64,000 bases of DNA, taken from NCBI GenBank assembly GCA_015179125.1, contig WHVA01000436.1, positions 33,229-97,228 of the forward strand, read 5' to 3'. The position numbers were made by a program, and so were the translations under genes. Positions 24,681 to 34,512 of this stretch are shown here, in pieces (position 1 is the stretch's first letter; every line of letters begins with the position of its first letter). The DNA is from Gautieria morchelliformis. Lineage: Eukaryota > Basidiomycota > Agaricomycetes > Gomphales > Gomphaceae. The notes beneath the pieces were generated by a model. That model saw nothing but the letters and a program-made list of their open reading frames with translations. It ran no database searches and was not told where the DNA came from.

Positions 24681-24850
24681 CCGGAGGTTCGAGATCGCTC
24701 TCGACCCCGGGTTGCTGGTGCACCGGCATCGCATCGGCACAGCAGCTCGAAGGGATTGGTAATATAATGGACATTACATTTTGTATATAAAGGAACGATC
24801 TACTTGAGATCAAGATAGAATATCAGATTATATATCTCCTTCGTTCCACA
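24629..24850 (+). repeat. 3' LTR of the copia element
   Basis: Same 222 bp as 20357-20578 by eye. It contains the Gag-Pol stop codon at 24678-24680. Confidence 0.93.
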
Positions 24851-25090
24851 AGTCTTGCCATTCGCACTCCAATACCCGAGAGAGTTGATCAGTTGATTTT
24901 CCTGGTTAATATCTTTCACAAGTCAATTCCTGTTACTTGTAAAAGCCGCTTTAGATTCTATTCTTTGCCTCTCGTTTTATTGCTGTGCGCTGGTAGATTA
25001 TCAGGGCAGTCCATTTATAAACCCGCCTGCTAAGTACATTCCTTTATATTTTGGAATACGCTTGGACCCCGATAGTGTCCTTGAACCTAC
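24851..25090 (+). repeat. LTR-like repeat, left copy, 3' half
   Basis: Continuation of 20110-20356 beyond the copia element. It includes GCTGTGCGCTGGTAGATTAT and TTCCTTTATATTTTGGAATA and matches the opposite strand at 28890-28972 plus 30246-30390. It ends near GTGTCCTTG, where similarity to the other copy stops. Confidence 0.65.
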
Positions 25091-25285
25091 AGTCTTTTAG
25101 TTTATTGTTCAGTGCTGCTAAGAAACGCATTGCCTTCCATCCGTATTAACTTGGACTAGTTTTTACGCGGATTGCAACCAAGGTACAAATATTAAATTAT
25201 TTCCGGAGTTGTGCTGCAGCATTGTTTAATATTCTTTGAGTCTCGTAAACGACACGTTCTGATAGATTGAAGTGTTAGCAATAAC

Positions 25286-25850
25286 ACCAAAGTCTTGAAG
25301 GGTTCCAAAACATCTACGCCAAACGTCGTGCCATTTTGAAGACAATACCCAACTTCTGGCCTCAGGCATTGACTAATCTGCCTGGTACTTTTCTCCACCT
25401 ACAGCACGCTCAGGATTAAGATGCTCTATCGTACTTGGAGGGAGGACATTTGGGTTATATGGGACAAAACTGAGCCGCGGTGCTTCACTCTTGAATTCCA
25501 CTTCAAAAGCAACCCGTATTTCAGTGATGAGGTTCTCACAAAGGAATACACGTATCCGCCACCTCCTGCAGAGAGCGGTGTACCGAATGCAGACGGTATT
25601 ACTTCTACCATGCTAGAATTCAACTGGGAACAACATGTCGCACCTCAGGCGACCAAGGTACAATGGAAAGATGACTCGAAAGAGTTGACGAAGCTATATG
25701 GTCGCGTTGCAGGCGAAGAGGGAGATGATATGCCCTCTGACCCTGGCAGTTTCTTCAACTTTTTGAGCATGCTGACGATCCTTTCGATATCGGCATGGCG
25801 ATCGCCACCGATCTTTTCCCAGAGTCCGCCAGCTCCAGCGCGCACTCCGA
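25286..25850 (+). pseudogene. Nucleosome assembly protein (NAP1)-like gene fragment
   Basis: Plus-strand peptides in several frames match the NAP fold, a histone H2A/H2B chaperone: KTIPNFWPQALTNLPGTF near 25345, KTEPRCFTLEFHFKSNPYFS near 25467, PNADGITSTMLEFNWEQHV near 25581, and HADDPFDIGMAIATDLFPES near 25767. A TAA stop lies at about 25418, with a frame change just after it (about 25437) and another near 25763. The N-terminal part and the acidic tail are missing. The fragment begins about 200 bp after an LTR-like repeat, so a retroelement-mediated rearrangement or gene capture is plausible. No poly(A) tract is seen. Confidence 0.75.
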
Positions 25851-25859
25851 GATTCCACG

Positions 25860-27690
25860 CGCGCCATGCGATGCTTTGATCGATGCATGCTCCACGGTCC
25901 CGTATTGCGCAGCCTCGAACCCCCACTCTGCACCACAGCCTCCTACCCACGCTCCTGTTCGCGTGCAAACATGCCACTGCGTCCGCCGCCCTCGCATACA
26001 CCCGCACTCACATACACTTGTCCCTCATGCCACAGCCGACCAAGGACTGCGGGACGCATCCCTGTCGTTCGCACGCCGACCGCAGACCTTACGACCGCGC
26101 TACCGCACATCCCGTGTGCGTCACTACGTCACAAACGCGCAAGGACCACGTACACAGACACACGGCACGGGTTTACGCTACCACTCATGGACGAGGCCGC
26201 CACGAGAAACCCGCATAGCATGCAGGCCCGACGACTCGCCGATCGTCACGCAACACACCCGGACCTTGTCGAGGGTGACTGTGTGCGTGGGTGACACGAC
26301 CGTGACCTGCATCACTGACACGACACCCCTGTCATTCCCCGCGGTGCAGGCTCCTCCCATCCGCGATACGGTGAGAGCCACGACAGTCCTGCGTGGCGCA
26401 TGCAGGTGCGTACAGTGCCGCGCGGCCCGTTCACCCGAGCGACCTGCATCTCTTCACCCACCATCCTGCAGCGCGACACCCCGCCCTCGTGCCCCTTGTC
26501 CCGCTCGTGTTACCTGTACCAGCTCCCGCCAACGCACGAGCATATTCTCACGCACCGGACACGAGCTGGAGGAGGGAGAGCAGGCAACGGGGATAGAGAA
26601 GAGAGGGACATCGCCCTGATGTGGTATAACGAGGCCCCTCGTTACGAGGGGGAATGCGGAGATGTAGATGGGAAGTGTGTAGGTGCTCGGTCAAACAGAC
26701 ACACTGGTGGCGCCCGGCTCTGTGTTCCCCATCCATACCCCTCAGAAGCTCCGTAGGCTGGACAGGGATGCCCCAAACACCACGGTGGCGAAGCTGCGCA
26801 CCCTATCAGGCACGCACTACCTGCACGAGGGTTCCTGTTCTGTCGCCAAGTCACTTGGCCCGCAACCTCCGCTCTTCACTGCGCTGCGTTGTCTGCTAGT
26901 GTGCGGCAGATCGTGTGGGATGCTTGATGCCTCCATAGCCTAGCCGTCCCATGTACCGGGTGGGTCAGGGTCCATCGTAAGCTGGTCATGCTGCTGTTGG
27001 CACTGGGGTCAGCAGCGCATGCCCATATTGGTTGCCGTCGTGAGAAGTTGTGGGGCGCCTTTGCGTGAGCTGTACCAGGAGGAAGGTGGTGTTGGGGCAG
27101 TGGCGTCCAAAAGCATCCATTACTGGGAAAGATTGGGAGTTGCTCAATTGTTGCACCTGAGATGTGGAGCCACAAGGTCAGGTGTTGGAGCGGAGGTAGA
27201 TGGGAAAGAGTGTGGAAGGCATCAGAGTATTGGACTGCAAGTCACCCAAACATTGCGCCACGTGCATATCCCAGCAGTTACTTCAAAAGAGGAGGCTTGT
27301 GGTAATGTGTCCTTATGAGAGTGGTGATATGGAATGGTGTTGGGGAGGGCTGGTGATTTGAGGGTGTGCTGGGATGACACACCATAGAAGAGGGATGCTG
27401 GGGCTGGACATGTGTGCACCACTTCACAACACTGTGACAACCACAGATGCAGTGAATCCCCTATGATGCCCCACATGTCTTGAGCCTGCTGTACATGCCG
27501 CTATGCACAGGTAGATGTGGGAGGCGCCAGCCCAGACCCCAGAGATGAGTGTCGGCTAACACCTCCGCGGCTTAGTGGAGCAGAGATAAGCATCGTCGGC
27601 TAACACCTCACCAATTCACTATGTCAACCCTAAACCCTGATAAACTGTATATTAACCCTTTCTCCACGGCCACTCTTTCCCTTACACACC
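25860..27690. other. GC-rich region with no recognised gene
   Basis: 25860-26960 is rich in CACAC/CGCAC words and gives overlapping open frames in several phases (25795-26619 is the longest), none of which resembles protein. 27000-27690 returns to normal composition. No terminal repeats were found. Confidence 0.4.
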
Positions 27691-27691
27691 C

Positions 27692-28315
27692 ATGTCCTCA
27701 CCCGCTATGGAACTTGTTGCCCTCCCCAGCTTCACCAGAGGTCTGTCAGAACTCCCAACCATGTCAGATGTTGATCCCAACCTCCTGCACTTCTCTGGCT
27801 TCTCCAAATCCAGACCGGCCAGCAAGGCCAAGCTGAGAGAGATGCTCAAATGCCATGACCCTACCGCCAATAACTCCAGCGACAACCAGCCCTATGAGGC
27901 CTCGCCACCCTTGAAATGTACCATTGACCCGGAGGACCTTCACTCGGCCACAGCCACCCCTCCTAGCCAACCCCCGCCTGCCTGGTTCAGGCCTCAACAC
28001 AGGCAACGGGACACCTACTATATGGCCGACCCCCTCATTATCGGTGACACAGATACACCCTACACATTTGAAGGGGACGTGGGGAAGTCCTTCCGCAATG
28101 TAGCAGGGGAGCATATGCGTTACGCAAGATTCAAGGGTCCTGAACTACCCACGGAATCCCATCCCAACGAGCTCGTCATTCCCATCGGCCACAAGGATGA
28201 GAACAGCCGTGGTGACAGCAGGGAATGTTCCCACCTCTGGTGTTCATGGAAGCAAAGCCTTATGGGGTGCTTGGGGTTAGGTGATGACTGCGCTCATCGG
28301 GACAACAAACATTGA
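27692..28315 (+). CDS. Unrecognised 207-residue frame in a retroelement setting
   Basis: Starts MSSPAMELVALPSFTRGLSE and contains LLHFSGFSKSRPASKAKLRE and FRPQHRQRDTYYMADPLIIG. It looks like real protein to about residue 165, after which composition degrades (CSHLWCSWKQS), suggesting truncation. Position and style fit the start of a Gypsy Gag or another transposon protein, but I see no zinc knuckle or catalytic motif, so no function is assigned. Confidence 0.4.
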   Translation: MSSPAMELVALPSFTRGLSELPTMSDVDPNLLHFSGFSKSRPASKAKLREMLKCHDPTANNSSDNQPYEASPPLKCTIDPEDLHSATATPPSQPPPAWFRPQHRQRDTYYMADPLIIGDTDTPYTFEGDVGKSFRNVAGEHMRYARFKGPELPTESHPNELVIPIGHKDENSRGDSRECSHLWCSWKQSLMGCLGLGDDCAHRDNKH

Positions 28316-28501
28316 GAGGGGTGATGTTAGGGTTTAGATGTCAGGGTTTGCCTTCTGGACCGTTCCCATGTTTCCAGACCTTCCATGGCCTTCCACAAAT
28401 TTCCGCTCCCCTGATTATATAAAGACAGTGGCTGAAGGCTTGGGACTCACTCACTTCAAGGTTTTTGTATGTCGAGACGCCGTACCATAAAGAGGGGGTG
28501 A

Positions 28502-28889
28502 TGTCAGGGGACAGCCCAGTGGTTTCTTTTATCTCCTTCATCCTCTGCCTTCCTCCTCCTTCACCCCCTTGTCCTCACCTGTTCGTCCCTTCTCTTATTT
28601 CCGCCATGTTCCCCCACCCATGTCCATGTCCGGTAGTCTGTCCTCACCTGTTCGTCCCTTCTCTTATTTCTGCCATGTTCCTCCACCCATGTTCATGTCC
28701 GGTAGTCTGGCCTGCTCAGTAGCTGTATAGTTAGTTGCTTAGGTAAGGGGATCCTCACCCTATTCTCTTTGGATCCCCCTTACCAGGTGCGTAGGTCGCT
28801 GATGTAGTTACTGAGTAGTGTCTTATATAACTTTGGATCCCCCTTACCAGTGCTCTGTGTGACTTTCCACGAGCGGTAAGGTTGCCCTT
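28502..28889 (+). repeat. Candidate Gypsy-type LTR with internal tandem repeat
   Basis: A purine tract (AAAGAGGGGGTGA) precedes TGTCAGGGGACAG, and the stretch ends CCCTTACA exactly where the LTR-like repeat begins. Within it about 69 bp are repeated in tandem (about 28572-28640 and 28641-28709, sharing GTTCGTCCCTTCTCTTATTT). Just upstream, 28420-28490 reads as the end of a pol-like frame. No second LTR was found, so this is tentative. Confidence 0.45.
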
Positions 28890-30625
28890 ACAAGGACACT
28901 ATCGGGGTCCAAGCATATTCCAAAATATAAAGGAATGTACTTAGCAGGCGAGTTTATAAATAGACTGCCCTGTGTCAAGATTGGTTTTCAGGCGTTAATA
29001 TCGTGAATTAGTGAACACAGCGAATGCCCAAATAACTTGTGCAAATAAGTATGCCGTTCGGCGAATAGGTGAACCAATGAATGTTCACAAGGTAAGAGGG
29101 TTTGCCTAAACGGGGCTCACCCTATCTACAGTCATAGCGAAATAGCCCGTGACTCTTGACGATGTAACGTGCAAGGTCTCATGGAAGGGCTGTCTAAGTC
29201 TCGACAATCCCTTCGCTGGCGAAGGTGCTCCTTCGGAGCCCTTCGCCAACAGCACAGAAAATGGTTCGAAGGCTAAGGTAACGAAGATCAAGTATGAGAA
29301 CTCACCAGTGATGCCTAAGTCCTTTGCTAGTCGAAGATGGGAATCTCCAAGAGAAGGCTTAAGATGATGACCACGGCGAGGTCAAAGCTGCACAAGATGA
29401 ACGACGTATGATAATTGAACTGGGGAATATACATGCGAATGTAAACTACTTATATCAAATGCTCGTAAGGTATCAGCGAATAGGAAAGAGGCCATCACAA
29501 GTCAGGGTTGGATAGGGGTGCGCAGCCATGATACAACATAGATGAAATAAACATACAATAGAATGTGAGAAGAGGGAGAACATGAAACGACGGAGAGTAA
29601 AGGTGGCGAAGGCACTTGTGGACAAAACCATGTCTTGGGACCCACATACATGCTACCCTGCACGGACTCTTGGTCTACTGGGTTGATTCCGCACGACCTA
29701 TGGAAGGGATGTCCTGCGAACATACTTTGACCATACGAACGCCCAATGGGGTTGGATTTAAGAAGACGATGGGGTTAAATGAACCATCATGCCGGGTGAA
29801 TGGTATCGATCGTTTTTGATGGTGTGCCTGCTGGCGAATGATGCGAGCGGCGAATAGCCGTTCGGAGAATAGCAAGGAAGGGCGAACAGAAGTGACATAG
29901 GGGAGGAGAGGTCGAGGTGGGGGGCGAAGCCGAGCGAACACTGGGGAGGAGTAGCGAAAGGGGAAATGGGGATAACAAGGTGCAGGAAATACACAAGTCA
30001 TGACAATCCAATTACCAGAACACCATTGGAAGAGGGTCGAGCAGAGGAGGTGGTAGGCCCAGTGATGACTGCCGAGTCAGTCCCAAGACGTCGATTGTGC
30101 GTTTGACGGCGCGGCTATGGTAGTTGGCGCGAACAGCGAGAGTTGGTTGCCGAACATGACAATGGTGATCGGAACGAACACGAAGGTGGGGTGAGAAAAT
30201 AGGAAAACTGAGCTTCTGAGTATGGGGAATAAACGCGTCATGACACCCTGATAATCTACCAGCGCACAGCAATAAAACGAGGGACGAGTTTTGTGAACAA
30301 AGCGACTTGTGAAAGTCTCTAATCAGGAAAATCGACTGACTAGATCGTCTCAGGTATTGGAGTGCGAATGGCAAGACTTTCAATTGACAGACTCACTCTG
30401 TAGAATTACACCTGGAGGATTAGTCCAAGTGGCTAAGCAGTAAAGTAACTACTTAACAACGAATTAGACACTAAAGTAAGTGAATAACCCTAGCTGGGAT
30501 TAGCAGCTTAGTATGCAAGTCACACGAGGTCACATGTAGTATAGAAGATGGGTAGATTGGCTGATGAAAGGCAGGTAAAAAGGGCCTCCTTTTATATCGT
30601 ATTGTACAGCCGCTTAACTAAGCGG
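28890..30625 (-). repeat. LTR-like repeat, right inverted copy (split by a solo LTR)
   Basis: 28890-28972 and 30246-30625 are the reverse complement of the two halves at 24851-25090 and 20110-20356. Differences are scattered (roughly one in eight to ten bases), so these are old copies. The copy is interrupted at 28973-30245. Its uninterrupted 30370-30400 segment shows the empty site of the copia insertion, and the left copy near 25005-25012 shows the empty site of the solo LTR. Confidence 0.65.
28973..30245 (-). mobile_element. Solo LTR of a Gypsy-type element with an extended end
   Basis: Flanked by CCCTG at 28968-28972 and 30246-30250. On the minus strand it begins TGTCATGAC and ends TCTTGACA. 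A second TGTCATGAC lies at 30005 on that strand. The 28973-30005 part corresponds to the 1032-bp solo LTR at 32379-33410; the extra 240 bp (30006-30245) is unique here. Open frames inside are not genes. Confidence 0.75.
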
Positions 30626-30639
30626 TAGGACCTTCTATC

Positions 30640-30830
30640 TATTAATGGAATGGGGGAATGAGTCACGAAGAAGCTCTTGGAATGTGTGGGAAGGTCCTGT
30701 CTGACTCATAATGACTCACAGTGACTTGAAATGACTCCTACTGGTGACTCCACTAGGTTTTCCACCAATCAGGGCTTGATTTGTCAGGAATGAGTCATTA
30801 ATTGGACTCATGTGATTTATGACAGCCACC
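30640..30830. promoter_or_regulatory. Cluster of TGACTC/GAGTCA motifs
   Basis: At least six AP-1/GCN4-type half or full sites (TGACTCA, TGACTCC, GAGTCA) lie within about 190 bp, just upstream of the TATA side of the LTR-like repeat on the minus strand. The left copy has one at about 20098. They may be U3 enhancer sites; inferred from sequence words only. Confidence 0.4.
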
Positions 30831-30847
30831 AATGCAAGACAACAATC

Positions 30848-31127
30848 ATGGCACAGATCTTCACAACAGTCCCAGATAGCGTGCTCATCGAAGTTTGGAA
30901 CCTGACGACAGCAAAGGAAGTCTGGGAAGCGGTATGTGTGAAGCACAAGACCAAAGCACTAACAGTGAAGGTCGACATGCAACACTGAATGTACGAGATG
31001 AAGTGTGAGGACGAGTCGAACATCCGCACGCACTTGGAAAGTCTCATGAGAATGCAGGAACAGCTTTCTGGAATGAATGCCGCACTCACCAATGATGACC
31101 TAGTCACAGTCATCCTCAGTTCACTCC
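30848..31127 (+). pseudogene. Copia Gag fragment (C-terminal half)
   Basis: Reads MAQIFTTVPDSVLIEVWN, TTAKEVWEAVCVKHKTKAL, then after an in-frame TGA (about 30986) MYEMKCEDESNIRTHLESLM and MNAALTNDDLVTVILSSLL. This is the UBN2-type Gag of Agaricomycete copia elements, non-functional because of the stop. The N-terminal half of a matching Gag lies on the opposite strand at 31385-31622. Confidence 0.75.
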
Positions 31128-31379
31128 TGTCAAGATTGGTTTTTAGGCATTAATATCGTGTATTAGTGAACACAGCAAATGCCCGAATAACTTGTGCGTG
31201 TCCAGCGAATAAGATGAACCAATAAATGTTCAGAAGATAAGAGGGCTGCCCGAACAGGGCTCGCCCTATATACAGTCATAGCAAAATAGCCCATGGCACT
31301 TGACAATGTAACGTGCAAGGTGTCACGGAAAGGTTGTCTAAGTAGCAACAATCCTTTCGCCGCGAAGGCGCTCCTTCGG
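31128..31379 (-). repeat. Truncated Gypsy-type LTR
   Basis: Its left end (TGTCAAGATTGG on plus) matches the 28973 terminus of the solo LTR. Similarity runs about 250 bp and stops abruptly at CTCCTTCGG, where the Gag fragment begins. Confidence 0.7.
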
Positions 31380-31384
31380 TTGAT

Positions 31385-31622
31385 TGTAATCATCCCACCA
31401 CTTCTCCAGATCATCCAGCTCATCCTCTTCTTTGTCCGTTAGTGTGTGACCATCGGGGTAAGTGGGGATTGGAGGTGGGATTCGGGCGATCCCCTCCAAA
31501 TGTCGTTTGGCACCACGAGTCGACACTAGCATAGCTAGTGTCTGACTCTTCCAGGTGACCCAGTTTGTGCCATCTCGGGCAAGTTTAGGGACGACAAAAG
31601 ACTTGGTATTTGTGGAAGACAT
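31385..31622 (-). pseudogene. Copia Gag fragment (N-terminal half)
   Basis: Starts MSSTNTKSFVVPKLARDGTN at 31622 and includes VTWKSQTLAMLVSTRGAKRH and KEEDELDDLEKWWDDYNQ, then breaks off at the truncated LTR. It is preceded (on the minus strand) by a primer-binding site and LTR-like leader, so this was the 5' end of a second copia element. Confidence 0.75.
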
Positions 31623-31635
31623 GATGGGCTCTGCG

Positions 31636-31647
31636 GGGCCCATAACC
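31636..31647 (-). promoter_or_regulatory. Second primer-binding site matching the initiator-tRNA anticodon arm
   Basis: On the minus strand this is GGTTATGGGCCC, identical to the site at 20579-20590 although the Gag it precedes is clearly different. An LTR-like stretch (about 31650-31763, starting as AGTTAGCAACACC in place of TGTTAGC) lies before it. Confidence 0.7.
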
Positions 31648-31881
31648 TTTGGTATTGAGTGCAGTAACTATGTAGTATGAGCCTACATAGAGATGAGCAC
31701 AAGTACAATGTACTGTATAAGTGTGATACGCACCTCAGTGAATATACAGTTCTCTGAGGTGTTGCTAACTACTTGTCTGCTATATAAACCAGTATGCTCA
31801 GAGTCTAGCTGATCCAAGCATATGCCCGATCCCTAGTGATACAGGGCTGCGTCCCAAGCTTATCGGCGACCGCACCCCAAC

Positions 31882-32378
31882 ATGATCAACTCTGGTTTGA
31901 CTCATTGCTTCCTTGATTCTGACTTTGTTCTCAAACACAAACTTCCGACCTGCAATATTCTGACAATTCCACTCCACCTTTTTGATGGGTCATCAAATGT
32001 GGCTATTTCACAAGTCATGGACCTGTCCATCCACTTCATCACTGGGGACACTGGACACCCAAGTTATGTTTTACATTACTGCGCTAGGTGCTAGCTGTTC
32101 CACTGCACCAGGACACAATTGGCTCACCCAATATAATACATCAATTGACTGGGCATTGGGCCAAATACAGCTCTGTACTCCAAATCAACCTCCATCTATT
32201 CTGACATCATCCACAAAGATGGCTAAAGCCTCTTCTGCAATTCCGATCATGGATTCAGTTCCACACTCTGGCCCCACAGTAGCAACTCCAACCCCTCCTC
32301 TGATTGAAGCTCCTCAAATTGTCATCTACATTGTGCACTACCTTGCCACATCATGATCGCTGTCCTGAACCTCCCCTT
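31882..32378 (+). pseudogene. Gypsy retropepsin fragment
   Basis: Frame 31882-32094 reads MINSGLTHCFLDSDFVLKHK, then LHLFDGSSNVAISQVMDLSI, the retroviral-type aspartic protease of fungal Gypsy Gag-Pol. The catalytic D-S/T-G triplet reads N-S-G. A frameshift near 32060 moves the rest (GHNWLTQYNTSIDWALGQIQ) into the frame starting at 31982, and the coding sequence ends where a solo LTR inserted at 32379. Confidence 0.75.
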
Positions 32379-33410
32379 TGTCATGACCTGTCTATTTCTC
32401 TTACCCCACTGCCTCTCTATGTTCCCCCTCGTCACTCCCTAGCACCTTCGCCTGAGTTCGCCTCACCCTTCGACCACTCCTCCTCTACATCCGCTCTATT
32501 CGCTGTTCGCCCCATTCTCCGAACCACTATTCGCTGCTCGCACATTTCGCCAGCAGGCATACCATCAGATACGATCGATACCATTTACCCGGCGTGATGG
32601 TTCATCACTAACCCCATCATCTTCTTAATCCAACCCCTTTGGGTGTTCATATGGCCAAAGTGTGTTCGCGGGACGTCCCCTCCGTAGGTCGTGTGGGATC
32701 AACCCAGTGGACGAAGAGCCCGTGCAGGGTAGCATGTATGCGGGTCCCAAGACATGGTTTCGTACATAAGTGCCTTCGCCACTTTTACTCTCCGTTGTCT
32801 CATGTTCACACTTCCCCCTCACTCTATTGTATGTTTATTCCATCTACTTAGTATCATGACTGCGCACCCCTATCCACCCCTGACTCACAACGGCCTCTTT
32901 CCTATTCGCTGATACCGTACGGGTATTCGATATAAGTAGTTTACATTCGCATGTATATTCCCCAGTTCAATTATCATACATCGTCCATCTTGTGCAAACT
33001 TGACCTTGCTGTGATCATCGTCTTGAGCCTTCTCCTGGAGATTTCTATCTTCAACCAGAAGAGGACTTAGGCATCACTGGTGAGTTCTCATACTTCACCT
33101 TCATTACCTTAGCCTTTAACTATTTTCTGTGCTGTCGGCAAAGGGCTCCAAAGGAGCACCTTCACCGGCGAAGGGATTGTCGCTACTTAGACAGCCCTTC
33201 TGTGACACCTTGCACGTTACATCGTCAAGTGCCACAGGCTATTTCGCTACGACTGTAGACAGGGCGAGCTCCATTCGGGCAACCCTCTTACCTTGTGAAC
33301 ATTCATTGGTTCACCTATTCACCAAACGGCATCCTTATTCGCACAAGTTATTCAGGCATTCGCTGTGTTCACTAATACACGATATTAACGCCTAAAAACC
33401 AATCTTGACA
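32379..33410 (+). mobile_element. Solo LTR of a Gypsy-type element, 1032 bp
   Basis: Begins TGTCATGAC, ends TCTTGACA, flanked by CCCTT at 32374-32378 and 33411-33415. It is inverted relative to the copy at 28973-30245. It landed in an older Gypsy protease gene, leaving no internal region. Confidence 0.85.
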
Positions 33411-33489
33411 CCCTTCTAGACTGCTACCTCTTAGAAAGGTCTGCTGGGACTTCACTCATGAGCCTTCACCTCTTCACCCTTCAGGGTCA

Positions 33490-33777
33490 CACTGTGCTGT
33501 TGGCGAAGGTCTCCAAAGGAGTGCCTTTGCCCATTCAGCACTGGATGACCTTTCCACAGAGCCTTGCCTGCCACATTGTCAAGCTTTGTGAGCTATTCAC
33601 TTGACTGTAGATTAGGGTCCCTTACTTCAATGACCCTATACCTTGTATATCTTCATGGGTTTGGCCCCCTTTGCCCAACCATGTCCTTTCACTGCAAAAG
33701 GCATTTGGGCATGCTGTGTTCGCATATCCATGATTCACTGACACATGATACTAAACACCCAAAAAACAATCTTGACA
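33490..33777 (+). repeat. Diverged third copy of the Gypsy LTR right end
   Basis: Shares landmarks with 33130-33410 in order (TGCTGTTGGCGAAGG, CTCCAAAGGAG, CACATTGTCAAG, and a terminal CAATCTTGACA) but with many differences and a shorter length. Its left end is not identifiable. Confidence 0.55.
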
Positions 33778-33779
33778 CA

Positions 33780-34510
33780 GTATTGATTTTTAAGAATGCT
33801 GATAGGTTTCATTAAGTTGATGTTTGCATCTTTCTTGCCATTTTGGGATGTCCCCTAATTTCCATCAGCATTACCTGGCTACTGTCATAACCCATAATTT
33901 GTCAAAATAACTTTGGGTTATTGGGCATTGGTTATGATCACAAAATCCTTGCGAACCAACTTGGGAGATCAAAAAAATGTATGCCTCGAGGGAGTATGGG
34001 TTATCTGAGGTGTTAGGCGGGAGTCTACTGTACATCATCTCAATTTATGCACGGCCAAAAAAAGAAAAAGTTTGAGACGAACTACGAGGCAGGTCATGAT
34101 ATGACATGCTGAGTCTCATGTTGTGGTTTTACAATGGACTCACATGTGCTATATATATCCTGTGGTCTTTATTGTTTGTTGATGTCTCATAAGGGAAACT
34201 TCAACTCGGGAGCAGCGAAGCAGATTAGACGGAATTGAACGGAATTGAGCTTCTGAGTCGAGAGGGCTGGTTCGGTTTATTGGCAGCGCGGGTACGTTTT
34301 CAAATCATATCACAGTGACCATACATTGTCTTTGGGTCTGAAACCTAGAAGTCATCAATTGATATGTCGTTTCATCTTCATACTCCCTCCTCCTGTCTGG
34401 CTCGACAATTATCCTAATTTCAGGGAATACGGTCTGCTTAGCGAAGAGACACATTGAAGCTGCGGACTAACCTCAATCAAATACATGCGAAATGTTATTC
34501 CAGGTAAATG
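33780..34510. other. AT-rich intergenic region
   Basis: No coding or repeat signal recognised. It separates the retroelement cluster from the next gene. Confidence 0.4.
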
Positions 34511-34512
34511 TA

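Larger units (their letters stand above)
20357..24850 (+). mobile_element. Complete Ty1/copia LTR retrotransposon
   Basis: 4494 bp with 222-bp LTRs at both ends that I cannot distinguish by eye, a 5-bp target duplication, a primer-binding site directly after the 5' LTR, one uninterrupted Gag-Pol frame and a purine tract before the 3' LTR. Domain order (integrase before reverse transcriptase) makes it copia. Identical LTRs imply recent insertion, so it may still be active. It lies inside an older LTR-like repeat. Confidence 0.95.

Noticed and set aside
25795..26619. 274-residue plus-strand frame after the NAP1 remnant
   Set aside because: The first residues are the NAP1 fragment; the rest is GC-rich, low-complexity and open in other frames too.
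29675..30383. Several minus-strand frames with signal-peptide-like starts
   Set aside because: They lie inside a solo LTR with a target duplication.
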